From NCBI RefSeq assembly GCF_036588685.1, contig NC_086377.1, positions 72,298,283 through 72,362,282 on the forward strand: 64,000 nucleotides of DNA, given 5' to 3'. Below the pieces are notes generated by a model that saw only the letters and a list, made by a program, of their open reading frames with translations, was not told where the DNA came from and did no database searches. Position 1 is the first letter of the stretch. Each line of letters starts with the position of its first letter. Position numbers and translations under genes: made by a program. This stretch comes from Mytilus trossulus. Lineage: Eukaryota; Mollusca; Bivalvia; Mytilida; Mytilidae. Shown in pieces: positions 10,473 through 20,560 of the stretch.

Positions 10473-11675
10473 TCAGTTATTCAACACATTTACATCAAAA
10501 CTATTAGAATTTATAATTCTCTTGTTATAGAAAGTTGCAAAAGTATTCACATTTGTCCAACCCGCTTTACTCATTATATCAGCTAAAGAAACATTGTACA
10601 GTTTAGCTTTAGACGTAGCTGCAGATCTCACTGAATGAGCACTAAATTGTCGAGTGTCTATACCCGATTTTTGCAAAACTACTTTAATCCAACGGGAAAT
10701 AGTGCTGCAAGTAACTGCTTTATGCGGTTTAATGTAACTGATAAGCAACTGCTTAGTGTGAACACGCAAAATTTTAGTACATTTAATATATTCTTTCAAA
10801 ACAGTATATACACACAACCTCCTATCTGGAGGAAAAGCTCTCAGTTTGACATCTGGATTCTTATATCCTGGTCTAGACTGTTTTAATAAAACATCTAAAT
10901 GAAAAACAAATTCATCCCTCAATTTTTCCATACAGTCAACACTTAAAAACTTCAGTGTTTGTACACGAGTAGCATTTGTTAATGCTATCAACATAATGAG
11001 CTTCAACGTTACTTCTTGTAAAGTTAACATATTTACAGGTGAAAGCTTTCTCAAGTAGTTCAAAACTAATGATACATCCCATACACAAATGTTCTTAGAT
11101 TTTGTAGGTCTAAGATTATAAACTCCTTTCATGAATCTGACTACTAAAGGATGTGCTCCTACAAGGACATTATCTATCACTAAACCTAGTGCAGAAAGAG
11201 CAGATCTTGCTGTATTTATGGAACTGTAGCCAAGACCATTTTCATATAAAATAGTCAAATAATCAAGCACGATATTTATAGAAATTTGAACTTCACTAAT
11301 TTTCCTTTCACGACAGTAAGAAAACCACTTTTTGACAAATACTTTGTACTGTTTTTTAGTGCTTTTTCTCCAAGAGCATAACATGATGCTGGCAGTTTTT
11401 GTCGAAAAGCCTCTGTCAATAAACTGTTTCCTGATACATGACATATCATTAGATTCAATGTTTTGTTCAATGGATGGACAGTGTCTTTGTAAGGAAGAGT
11501 CAGTAGATCTTTCCTTGCTATAACCAGTATGGGTGTATCGATTAACATCTGCATCACCAGAGTAAACCATGCTTGAGTCGGCCATAACGGCGCTACTAAA
11601 ATAACTGTTGTCTTGTCTTTCAAGATCTTCTGTACACATCTGCCTAGTAAACTGAAAGGAGGAAATAAATAGCAT
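10473..11675 (-). CDS. DIRS tyrosine recombinase
   Basis: A 400-residue intact frame from ATG 11675. The first ~85 residues overlap the upstream frame and are low in conservation. A core-binding domain follows from RKSTKKQYKVFVKKW (about residue 102). The catalytic domain shows box I arginine in TNATRVQTL, box II in SAHSVRSAATS (H-x2-R) and the nucleophilic tyrosine in TFATFYN near residue 386. This is the enzyme that would integrate the circular DNA without target duplication. The start lies 400 bases inside the preceding frame in the -1 register, so the protein could be made from an internal start. All catalytic residues I can check are present. Confidence 0.9.
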   Translation of the reverse strand: MLFISSFQFTRQMCTEDLERQDNSYFSSAVMADSSMVYSGDADVNRYTHTGYSKERSTDSSLQRHCPSIEQNIESNDMSCIRKQFIDRGFSTKTASIMLCSWRKSTKKQYKVFVKKWFSYCRERKISEVQISINIVLDYLTILYENGLGYSSINTARSALSALGLVIDNVLVGAHPLVVRFMKGVYNLRPTKSKNICVWDVSLVLNYLRKLSPVNMLTLQEVTLKLIMLIALTNATRVQTLKFLSVDCMEKLRDEFVFHLDVLLKQSRPGYKNPDVKLRAFPPDRRLCVYTVLKEYIKCTKILRVHTKQLLISYIKPHKAVTCSTISRWIKVVLQKSGIDTRQFSAHSVRSAATSKAKLYNVSLADIMSKAGWTNVNTFATFYNKRIINSNSFDVNVLNN

Positions 11676-12502
11676 TTAAAGTCACTCCAGTCTATAGAAA
11701 AAGCATCTATAAAACTAGCATCAGGGTCAGGTTTCCATGAACAAAACCTTTTCAATTGTGAGTTTAGGCGAGATGCAAATAAATCAATTTGGGGTTCACC
11801 CCACAGTTCACATATATCACAAAAAATGTCTTTGTTTAACTGCCATTCAACTTGATCATTGAACTTTCTAGATTCGGCATCAGCAATAGTATTTTCAGTT
11901 CCAGCAATGTGGCTAGCAGTGAGCCACACATTGTGTTTCTTTGCCCAAAACCAAATAGATTTTGCAATAGTGTTACAACATATTGACTTAATTCCACCCA
12001 TTTTATTGACATAGCTTACTGCTGTAGTATTCTCAGTTAATATTTTCACATGTGTAAAACATTTTAATTGAGATTCAAATGATTTCAAACCATACAAAAT
12101 TGCTAGTAATTCTAAATAATTTATATGATATTTTTGTTCATCAGGGGTCCATCTACCTCCTGTTTTGTTGTCAATAAGTACTGCTCCCCAGCCAGAGAGT
12201 GAAGCATCAGTTTGTAAAATAATTTGTGGATTAACTCTGTCCAAAACTCTGGACTGTGTATAAATATTACATGACCACCAAATAATTTCTTTCTTCATTT
12301 TATCAGTTATTTCCATATTGACATCAAAATTGCCTTTAGCCATCTTTAATGCATGTATTTTTTCTGTTTCAATATCTCTATAATACAGTTGACCATAATC
12401 AACAGCAGAAAAACTTGAGATTATCAAGCCTATATAACTAACAACTTCTCTTATTTTAAAGTTTTGTTTTGAAAGTAATTTTTGACTTTCTTCATGTATC
12501 AT
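11276..12502 (-). CDS. DIRS RT thumb, RNase H and methyltransferase-like domain
   Basis: A 408-residue frame beginning ATG 12502. Residues 1-70 continue the RT thumb (VVSYIGLIISSFSAV). RNase H follows (ILQTDASLSGWGAVL, NYLELLAIL, ILTENTTAVSYVNKMGG, HIAGTENTIAD). The C-terminal DLFASRLN...FPPFSLLGR block is the methyltransferase-like module typical of DIRS pol. The frame opens on an ATGA that overlaps the stop of the RT frame. In homologues RT and RNase H form one polypeptide, so this is either a one-A indel in the run at 12506-12510 or a translational coupling or frameshift point. Confidence 0.85.
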   Translation of the reverse strand: MIHEESQKLLSKQNFKIREVVSYIGLIISSFSAVDYGQLYYRDIETEKIHALKMAKGNFDVNMEITDKMKKEIIWWSCNIYTQSRVLDRVNPQIILQTDASLSGWGAVLIDNKTGGRWTPDEQKYHINYLELLAILYGLKSFESQLKCFTHVKILTENTTAVSYVNKMGGIKSICCNTIAKSIWFWAKKHNVWLTASHIAGTENTIADAESRKFNDQVEWQLNKDIFCDICELWGEPQIDLFASRLNSQLKRFCSWKPDPDASFIDAFSIDWSDFKCYLFPPFSLLGRCVQKILKDKTTVILVAPLWPTQAWFTLVMQMLIDTPILVIARKDLLTLPYKDTVHPLNKTLNLMICHVSGNSLLTEAFRQKLPASCYALGEKALKNSTKYLSKSGFLTVVKGKLVKFKFL

Positions 12503-13353
12503 TTCTTTTTGTCTAGTGTTAAAGTGACAATCATTTTTTCAGAGTCTATCAAAAACCCTAAAAATTGAATTTTCTTTGTAGGTATAAGAACAGATTTTTT
12601 CTCATGTACTATGAATCCCAAATCAGATACCAATTTCACAGTATCTTGGATATTTAGACTACACTCTGCAATTGTATCGCCTATCAATAAAGAATCATCA
12701 ATATAACCTATATTGATATGACCTGATCTGCGGAGTGTAGCATATACCACTTTCATAAGTTTTGTGAATAAACGTGGTGCACTTGCCAACCCATTTGGTA
12801 AGCAAGTATATTGATAAATAGAACCTTTCCAAATAAATCTCAAATATTTTTGATATTGCTCATCAATGGGCACTGAATAGTAAGCATGGCGCAGATCGAC
12901 ACTAGCCATGTAACAGTTTTGTTTTATCAAATGCAATGCCATTTCAAAAGTGTCCATTTCAAAATGGTGATACTCTACATGTTCATTTAACTTTTTTAAA
13001 TTTAGTATCATCCGATATTCACCATTCTTTTTTGGTGTCACAAATATTGGTGAAATATATTCTCCTTCAATAGATTTTACCTTTTTAATTACTTTAATAT
13101 TCAGTAAATTTTGAATTTCTGCATCTATTATTCTAGTGTTATTATCATTTGCTACTATATTTCTAATAGTTGCTTGATTTTGAATAGGATGTATGCCATC
13201 AATAAACTCAATGGGACATTTATGAGCAATATCTAAAATATTACTGTCTGAAGTTATTTCTTCCCATTTATTTATAAAATTTTTCAATCTACCTGCTACA
13301 AAATTTATACTCACAACATCAGGTTTTAATATCTGTATTTGTTGTGAGTCCAC
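12499..13353 (-). CDS. DIRS reverse transcriptase
   Basis: About 285 residues with RT fingers and palm. KKNGEYRMILNLKKLNEH is motif 1, MASVDLRHAYYSVPID contains the first catalytic Asp, LPNGLASAPRLFTKLM is motif B, GYIDDSLLIG holds the catalytic Asp pair and KKIQFLGFLID is motif E. No ATG precedes the conserved part. The frame opens after a TAA near 13383 and overlaps the 3' end of gag in the -1 register, so translation is most simply explained by slippage at 13359-13365. The quoted start is a GTG and is only the first in-frame start-like codon. Confidence 0.9.
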   Translation of the reverse strand: MDSQQIQILKPDVVSINFVAGRLKNFINKWEEITSDSNILDIAHKCPIEFIDGIHPIQNQATIRNIVANDNNTRIIDAEIQNLLNIKVIKKVKSIEGEYISPIFVTPKKNGEYRMILNLKKLNEHVEYHHFEMDTFEMALHLIKQNCYMASVDLRHAYYSVPIDEQYQKYLRFIWKGSIYQYTCLPNGLASAPRLFTKLMKVVYATLRRSGHINIGYIDDSLLIGDTIAECSLNIQDTVKLVSDLGFIVHEKKSVLIPTKKIQFLGFLIDSEKMIVTLTLDKKK

Positions 13354-14579
13354 CTGGAGTTTTTTGATTCTCCAGTCTTATCTGAGCCTGCACGAGATGC
13401 TCTTCCACGGCCGATACCTCTACCACGGCCTGTGCCTCTACCAGAGATCCTAAAATACCAAGGTCTACGACCGCCTCTATTAAAGCCACTGTTGAAACCA
13501 CCCCTTCCTCGGATTTTATTTGATATTCTACTACACTTGCCAATATCATCAACAGTTTTGACCACATCACCACCAAATAGGTTTTTATCATAAGGGACTG
13601 TAGCATTCAGCAAATGTCCATATTCACCAATAATATCATACTTCATGAGAGTTCTTCTCATCAAACATACTAATCTGTTAGCATGCCCCATCAGAGCGAG
13701 TGAATCCATACAGTCGTCTAACATATTACTATGATCAGTACACTCCTCTTTCTCTAACATTAAATCTAGTTTATTAATAACTTTAGCCATGACAGTAGCT
13801 GTCTTCACAACTACAGACTGAATAGTTTTCATTTTGTTATCGACTGTTTTAGTCTCGGGACTTAAAATATCCCAAATAACCTGGTCAGTTTGAACAGTAA
13901 CGAGACCGTCACAATTTTGTGGTCTCTGAAGTTTCTCATCTTTCATGAGATCTGAAAATCTCTCAGAAGAAATCCCATTTCTAAAAATATCAGTTATATT
14001 ATTAGCCAACTGTTCATTAATAGATGGTGCATACTTTTCACCAGACCTAAATTTTTTGCTCATGCTAGCAAATCTTGTCTCTTCACAAGAGTCAGATTTT
14101 TGTTTCTTGCTAGGGGGTTCATCCCTTTTTTCATTATCTGCTTGGACCTCGTCACAAGCGTCATCATAACAATCAGACTCGTTTTGATTTTCATCATCAT
14201 ATTGATATTCATCATCATAAAGAGCGTCTATTCTCTTGTGCATGTTATCAACCCTACTGTTGGTTTTCACTTGTTCAGATCTTATCTGCTTCAATATATC
14301 TAGCATTTCATTGTTATTATTAGCGTCACCACCGACACTACTAGTACTAGACTTTGCTTTAGAAGTGGACGGCGTACTCGAGGAAGGGGGCTTCCCCTGA
14401 GAAGCAGACTTGGACGAAGCCTTAGAAGTTTTCGACCTTGTTTTAGCCTCCTTTGGTTTATCAAAGAGTAAAGCATATTCATCCTCTAATCTTAAATAGT
14501 CATCGTCTACACTTGATGCCTTCTTATCAGGCGTTTTCTCTGATTTATTATCACGAGACTGTATCATGGCGTCCGCCAT
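13326..14579 (-). CDS. DIRS Gag-like protein
   Basis: An intact 417-residue frame from ATG 14579. Residues 1-40 are acidic. Residues 40-90 are Ser/Lys/Thr-rich low complexity. A charged linker with acidic clusters follows, then a conserved helical middle (about 170-350). The C-terminus is RG/RGG-rich (about 360-402, with motifs such as GRGTGRGRGIGRGR), suggesting RNA binding. DIRS ORF1 proteins are of this size and usually lack zinc knuckles. It is first in the element and feeds into RT by a -1 overlap. Confidence 0.8.
   Translation of the reverse strand: MADAMIQSRDNKSEKTPDKKASSVDDDYLRLEDEYALLFDKPKEAKTRSKTSKASSKSASQGKPPSSSTPSTSKAKSSTSSVGGDANNNNEMLDILKQIRSEQVKTNSRVDNMHKRIDALYDDEYQYDDENQNESDCYDDACDEVQADNEKRDEPPSKKQKSDSCEETRFASMSKKFRSGEKYAPSINEQLANNITDIFRNGISSERFSDLMKDEKLQRPQNCDGLVTVQTDQVIWDILSPETKTVDNKMKTIQSVVVKTATVMAKVINKLDLMLEKEECTDHSNMLDDCMDSLALMGHANRLVCLMRRTLMKYDIIGEYGHLLNATVPYDKNLFGGDVVKTVDDIGKCSRISNKIRGRGGFNSGFNRGGRRPWYFRISGRGTGRGRGIGRGRASRAGSDKTGESKNSRWTHNKYRY
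13359..13365 (-). promoter_or_regulatory. Canonical -1 frameshift heptamer A_AAA_AAC at gag/pol junction
   Basis: On the minus strand the gag codons here are TCA AAA AAC, giving the heptamer A AAA AAC in exactly the X_XXY_YYZ register. A -1 slip moves ribosomes into the RT frame (AAA CTC CAG GTG) with no intervening stop. Gag itself terminates 11 codons later (TAA 13328-13326). I did not model a downstream pseudoknot or stem. Confidence 0.7.
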
Positions 14580-14787
14580 ATTTGTTTACAGAATAGTAAT
14601 CTCAAACCCACACGAGAATGAAATTAAATTCTATAAAAAATTATAAACCAGATTTAATCACATTAAATCTTCAATAAATTTATTAATTGACTTCCTCGAA
14701 GTCATATAATTAAATAACAAATCAATTTTCAAGGTTGCAATACGAGGTTACTAACACACGTCAGTCCTCAACGAAAGTTGACAGTAC

Positions 14788-14852
14788 ACTGAGGTTGCGG
14801 TTGCGCAGTGCTTCTCATCTGATGGCGGAAGTGATATGACGTAATAGAATTA
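14788..14852. repeat. DIRS 5' inverted terminal repeat
   Basis: 14788-14823 matches 10149-10184 inverted, without mismatch. 14814-14852 matches 10373-10411 (ICR) inverted. The outermost AATTA (14848-14852) is shared with the 3' end. Confidence 0.85.
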
Positions 14853-16560
14853 ATACATTGTATGTGTCTGAAAGTTTCAAAGGATTCTTAATTTTGAAAG
14901 GTTATAAGAATCTTTATTATTTTGTTATTTGTATTATCATAAATAAACTTGCCATGTTTGTTTAAAATAAAATGTTATTGGTATTAAATTGCTTTGTTTT
15001 TTGCATTTACTTTTTCTTTCACTTAAAAGATATAGGAAGAGGTGGTGTTAGTGCCAATGAGACAACTTTCCATTCAAATGACAATTAAAAAAAAACATTA
15101 TTGGTCAATATACGTCCTTCAACACGACAAACATAGAAGCACCAAGAAACTTGACATTGAATGACATATATAATTGGACATTGCTTTCTCTAGATTGAAC
15201 TGGTTTGTGTTAAAAAAAATCAATATTGGAAATCAATTTTAACTTTTCATTCAAAACAGAATCCCTTTAAAATTCAGAAGATGTGGTATGCATGTCATAG
15301 ACACAACTCTCTTTCAAGATACAATGTGGTACAATGAGGCCAATTGTAAATTTACAGGTTACATTTTTTAGTTTAGTTTAAACAATTTTTCTTTCAACAC
15401 AAACCATCTCAGTAATCAGTAGATTATACAGTGCACCCAAATGACTAGACTAGTATAAGAGAAGAAGGATAGGTCAATATAAGAAACCTACAAGGCTACT
15501 TCAATTTAATTTAAATATTTAGATTAATCTAATGAAATAATCAAATGTCAGAGAGAATATGTGTTTTTAAAGTGGTAGGGATACCAGAAAGAACTCTAGT
15601 TACTTGAAGTAAGGAATTGCAGTTTAAATTGTAGCCTTCAGTATTTTGCTCACTAACTGCGTTCTACTAAGAGTACCATAACACTGTTATAACAGATTCA
15701 AACAACATGCTCCTGACTAAAACATGTGCTTTAGAACAAACCTGTTTTAAAAATTATTACATACATACCATAAAACATTAATGTAACTATACAATGTTAA
15801 AGACACTTTTTTTTAATTTAAAGAAATAACATGTTCAATTATAAAAAAATAACATGTTCAATTATAAAAAAATAACATGTTCAATTATAAAAAGGAACAC
15901 GTACTTACAATTTATATGTGAATTTAAAACAAACTCATGTTTAACAAAGGGTATTCAGTGATAAATTCAGTTCGTATATGTTATTTTTTTAATTAATTTT
16001 CAATTTAGTTTGTTTATTTGCAAGAACTTAAACTTTTCATAGCACAAATTACACAACTTTAAATTGAAAATGCTTACAACCCTAAGCATCACTAAAACCT
16101 TGCAGAGCTGGTGTAAGGATCTTAATAATACAATAACAAGTTCTTATTCAAATAACTATGAACATACACTACAGCTCAGGTGGATTCTGCTTTGTCTTCC
16201 ACCCACCAAAAGAGTGGGCACCTGGTGGGCAAAAATTCTACTGTATCTATTCTGGCCACCTTAAGGAGTGGGAGTGTATTTTCCTTTGTTTACACTTAAA
16301 AAACATGCAAGTACAATCACTTGAAAAAAAGAGATTACAGCTACTGTGGGCACGGATGGGCAGGTGGAAAAAGCAAAATCAAACACAGGCTGTTGTGTAT
16401 CTCAAATTCCAATAAAAACAGCTATTAAGTTTCACATATTGCACTTTTTTTTATAAGCACAAAAAACTTTTTTTAAGCCTAGAAACTAACTCTTTTCTTT
16501 AAATACTAAACATGCATTTTGGGTTTACGATTGCATTTCTTTTTTTTAAAGAAAACAACT
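14853..16560. other. Repeat-bearing intergenic stretch
   Basis: No credible gene. 15040-15130 (GCCAATGAGACAAC... then ...CCTTCAACACGAC) resembles a fragment of a dispersed mussel repeat I know from memory. Small open frames at 16064-16415 have no recognisable domain and poor coding character. Confidence 0.4.
15824..15892. repeat. 23-bp tandem repeat, three copies
   Basis: The unit contains AATAACATGTTCAATTATAA and repeats at 15824, 15847 and 15870 with almost no divergence. Confidence 0.85.
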
Positions 16561-17260
16561 TTTTTAAACTGTTAATCCCTTACAGAATGGTATGAAATCT
16601 AAATCCATTAAATGCCGAAATAATTAAAAAAAAAATGATAGAATTGTTACTGTACTGATCACGTCAAACATATTTTACGATCTTGCAGCAGCAGAATAAT
16701 TTATCAATGTGTAAACTGTGTATCTATGAGTTCCTGATTGCATTAAAATAGAACAAAAAACAATTTAAGCGGCATTCAGTAGTAAATTGTTATATGTGTA
16801 GAGAAGAATAAGTTGGAAATGACATCAATATGAAAGAGTTAAATGAAATATATATCGCCTGATATTGACGTTGATATTTATGTATCAATTCAGCTTCCCT
16901 CAGCAATTAACCCCTTTTAAATCAACACTGTATTAATAATTCGTACATGTAGTTTTCTGATAATTGTGTTTTTAATGAACTTTCGATCCCTTAAAGAAAG
17001 GTATGTAATATACACTCAGTGACAAATTTATTACAAAATAATGCGATTGTTTAATACTGGTCACGTCAAACATATTTTACGGTATGACGTTCTATGTTTG
17101 AAGCAGCAGAATAATGAAATCAATGCAGTGTATCTTTCGATGTATATCAGTATATGTTCCTGATTGCATATAAAAAGAACAATGTAAATGTCATGCCATA
17201 GTCAATTGTTATATATCTGGAGAAGAATAAGTTGGAAACGACGTTAGTATGAAATTATTC
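16560..17260 (+). repeat. Pair of diverged direct repeats of a dispersed family
   Basis: Two copies (about 16570-16850 and 16975-17260) share, in order, a CCCTTA-AGAA-GGTATG segment, a GTCACGTCAAACATATTTTAC-like block, GCAGCAGAATAAT, GTTCCTGATTGCAT and AGAGAAGAATAAGTTGGAAA. Weaker relatives occur at 21555-21720, 47580-47660, 49880-49990 and 54490-55400. The copies at about 17.0 and 21.6 kb flank the Penelope element. Confidence 0.55.
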
Positions 17261-17334
17261 AGTAATGTAGTTATGTTCGTTATTACGTAGAGCCTTCTTA
17301 GGACTTTCTGAATGTAGGGTTAAGTTAGCCTTTT

Positions 17335-17590
17335 TATATCAAATGAAAAAAGTAAAAACACAAAAATACCGAACTTCGAGGAAAATTATTAAGGAAAATC
17401 CAAAATCAAAAGTCCAAACACATCAAACGAATGGATAACAACTGTCATATTCCTGACTTGGTACAGGCATTTTCTAATGTAGAAAATGGTGGATTGAACC
17501 TGGTTTTATAGCTAGTTAAACCTCTCACTTGTATGACAGTCTCATCAAATTCCATTACATTGTCAACGATGTATGAACAAAACAAACATA
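17335..17590 (+). repeat. Dispersed repeat (ACTTGGTACAGGCATTTT family)
   Basis: Contains TGTCATATTCCTGACTTGG, TACAGGCATTTTC and ATGGTGGATT, followed by a CCTCTCACTT...ATGACAGTC block. A clearly related copy lies at 53850-54090 and an inverted fragment at 25575-25640. From memory it is abundant in mussel genomes. Here it lies just beyond the 3' side of the Penelope element. Confidence 0.6.
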
Positions 17591-17640
17591 CTCAAAGAGT
17601 AAAAATGTCAAAAATAGGGGTACAGCAGTAATTATTGTGT

Positions 17641-18303
17641 TATCATCTTAATATCACTATAAAAACAACAAATGTAACGAAGAATCACAAAAAGGCATAC
17701 ATCAAATTTAACATACTCATTTTGCTTTTCTTGTATCACTTAATTTATTTAAATAAAGTCGACCCGTCAAGGAAAGAAGGTTTTCATTGCTGGTGTAAAA
17801 ATGCGCGTTTGAAATTCGTACAGGTAGACATAAAAATAATTTTGTCGTTAAAAGTATGAACAAAACAAACATACTTGCATCACTATAAAAACAACAAATG
17901 TAACGAAGAATCACACAAAGGCATACATCAAATTTAACATACTCATTTTGCTTTTCTTGTACCACTTAATTTATGTATATAAAGTCTACCCGTAAAGGAA
18001 AGAAGGTTTTCATTGCTGGTGTAAAAATGCGCGTTTGAAATTCGTACAGGTAGACAAAAATAATTTTGTCGTTAAAAGTATGAACAAAACAAACATACTT
18101 GCATCACTATAAAAACAACAAATATAACGAAGAAGCTCAAAAAGGCATACATCAAATTTAATATACTCATTTTGCTTTTCTTATACCACTTAATTTATCT
18201 ATATAAAGTCTACCGGAAAGAATAGAAGGTTTTCATTGCTGGTGTAAAATTGCGCGTTTGAAATTCGCACAGGTAGACATAAAAATAATTTTGTCGTTCA
18301 AAG
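17641..18303. repeat. 224-bp tandem repeat, three copies
   Basis: Starts of equivalent units fall at about 17641 (partial), 17855, 18079 and 18303. Landmarks in each are ACTATAAAAACAACAAAT, GGCATACATCAAATTTAA, GGTTTTCATTGCTGGTGTAA and AATAATTTTGTCGTT. Divergence between copies is only a few per cent. Partial degenerate continuations with the ATTTTGTCGTTCAAAG landmark extend to about 18605. Confidence 0.8.
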
Positions 18304-18504
18304 TATGAAGGTATACATACATGCATAGTCAAGTTGATATAACAAACAACAGACTCAACAGTAAATGTAATAAAAATAAATAAATAAGGTGTGGTTCAAA
18401 GTATGATGTAATACATACGTACAATATCACGTCAAATGTATAAAATAAAAAACAGACTTAACAGAAATTTAAAGTATTATAATGAATGAAATAATTTTAT
18501 CATT

Positions 18505-18580
18505 CATAGTATGTAAAAATCCATAAGTAAGAGTAATTTAAGTAATGTAAAAATCCATAAGTAAGAGTAATTTAAGTAAA
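18505..18580. repeat. Short tandem duplication (~35 bp, two copies)
   Basis: Two adjacent identical copies of a segment containing AAAATCCATAAGTAAGAGTA lie inside the decayed tail of the 224-bp array. Confidence 0.75.
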
Positions 18581-18789
18581 TGAAATAATTTTGTCGTTCA
18601 AAGCATGATGTTTTTATATAAACCACAGAGTCAATTCAAAAGAATATCTCAAAAAAGTACAAGCAATATTAATAAAGACTAATAAAATAACACTATAACG
18701 CGTTATTAGGATGATAACCAACGTCAGTACGCAAAATCTATACTTCAAGACCATCTTGTATTATTTGTGAAGTTGATACGGAATATTTA

Positions 18790-20560
18790 TCAACAAGTTC
18801 TGGGTATCTTCCGATGAACTTTTTTTAGAAAAAGGACGAGACGTTCTTTGACATACCCCTGGTTCATCAACTTTCTGCTCAGACACTGGTGACGTTGTAC
18901 AAAGTCTGAATAGGAGCTGCAAGCTCTTGAATACCTAATAAGTTGGTAAATGTATATTCCATATGCAGGTGAAGTTGGTATATTACTACTAAGGTGGGGG
19001 AAATTGATAATTTCAAAATTGAAATCGTCTCGTTTGTCATAGATTCTGGTACTGAGATGACTGTGTATGTCAAATTCGAGGTATAAGTCTAAAAATGAGG
19101 CGGAGGAAGCAGTGTCTGTGGTCTCTTTAATTTCTAGTTCTGGTGGGTATATTAATGGAACCCAATCAGAAAAGTTCGGATTGTTAATGGAAAGAACATC
19201 ATCAATATATCTGAAAGTGAAATTAAATAACCTGGCTTCTTTGATCTTCTTGTTTTTAACAAGTGTCTGAAGGAACTCCGATTCATATGAAAATAAGAAG
19301 AGATCGGCAAGGAGAGGCGCACAATTCGTTCCCATAGGAATGCCGACAATTTGTTGAAAAAGTCTACCTCCAAATTCAACAAATATATTGTCAATAAGAA
19401 ACTCTAGCATACTGATCACTTGTTCCTCTGTGTAGTATGTTTTACCCTTTTGTTCCTTATTAACAAAATATGCCTTATGGTATCCCAACGTGATAAATTT
19501 ATAGCGTATGCTACCATTTTTATGATGAAAAGCATTGTGGATTATTTCTTTTAGACGATTTTTCAATTTCACATGGGGAATGGTTGTATACAAGGTTGAA
19601 AAATCAAAAGTTTTAATAGAACTAATTTTAGAAAAAGATCGAGATTTAAAATTATCCAGAAGTTCTTTAGAGGTTTTAAGAATCCACATATGATTAATAC
19701 CACTGCGTGAGTAAACAGTTTCACAGTATATCTGAAGTCCCTCTTTAACTGCTGACATAATTTTAGTCAATCTTATGGACAATTCTTTAGTAGAACAAGC
19801 AGATGAGCCAGCAATGTACCGTTGTTTGTACGGAATTTTGTGAAGTTTAGGTATCCAATACAAACAAGGTAAGTCCTCCGATTTGTTGTTCAATGTAATG
19901 TTCATAGAAGCCACGAAGGACTTATGATTCTCTAAAATCTCATCCTTGTCAAATGATATGTTTTTGTATGTGGGATTACCTGAGTGCTCATTTATTCCTA
20001 ATTCTTTTATAAGACATTCGTAGTAATACGATTTACATACAAAGACAATATTATTTGAAGCTTTGTCCGCAGGAACAACAACATACTTATCCTGAAGAGA
20101 TGATAGACATTTTACAGCCTCTTTGTCACTAAAAATGGACTTGGGTCGATCATTCACACAGTTCTTCAACTTATGAATGCGACGTTTTATCAGAGACCTG
20201 ATTGTTTTGACCCATTCTGACAATGTGTCCAGTTGAACTTCTTCTCGTTTAGCCCATGCTCTGGCATATTTCTCAATGGAATCCATAATTATTTTAAAGT
20301 TATGGTTCCAATTGATGTGTTGGGGTTCTCTAAACTTGGGACCACGAGAAATCACCTTTCGCAGATTTTCATGTTGAATTATGTTTAGATCCCCAGTAAT
20401 AACATGGCCAGAGGGACTATAATTGTAAGGCGAGTGGGAACAGTCACATGTCAGAGGGTTTTTTAGGTATTGTTCTAAATCAAGGTTCTGTAATGCTTGT
20501 TTATAGTTAAATATGTTGGGTGCAATGGTTTTGGTGTAACTGTAGGATACAATAGGAACA
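18790..20560 (-). CDS. Penelope-type reverse transcriptase with CxC linker
   Basis: The frame is open from about 20560 to the TGA at 18790. It starts in QSVPIVSYSYTKTIAPN, passes the CDC motif and reaches the RT core: VVVPADKASNNIVFVCK, YWIPKLHK, the palm KTFDFSTLYTTIPH (first catalytic Asp), VGIPMGTNCAPLLADLFL and FRYIDDVLSI (catalytic Asp pair), then SFLDLYLEF. The C-terminal LSRKLMNQGY helix is usual for the family. All three catalytic aspartates are present. No ATG is needed at 20355, because this is the interior of a larger fused protein. Catalytically it looks intact. Confidence 0.88.

Larger units (their letters stand above)
10067..14852 (-). mobile_element. Near-complete DIRS retrotransposon (tyrosine-recombinase type)
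   Basis: A 4.79-kb element on the minus strand with gag, RT, RNase H/methyltransferase-like and tyrosine-recombinase frames in DIRS order, and no LTRs, integrase or target duplication. The 5' end (about 14852) and 3' end (about 10067) carry inverted repeats. The internal complementary region at 10288-10411 is the complement of the 3' terminus joined to the complement of the 5' terminus. That is the architecture described for DIRS circular intermediates. Both ends share AATTA/TAATT. The only lesion I find is a one-base shift at the RT/RNase H boundary (12499-12502). Confidence 0.9.

Noticed and set aside
16064..16415. Overlapping small frames as a gene
   Set aside because: No domain, no splice context, poor composition.
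18790..18795. Selenocysteine TGA at the end of the Penelope RT
   Set aside because: The TGA is followed directly by TAA and lies at the normal C-terminus. No internal TGA occurs in the RT frame.
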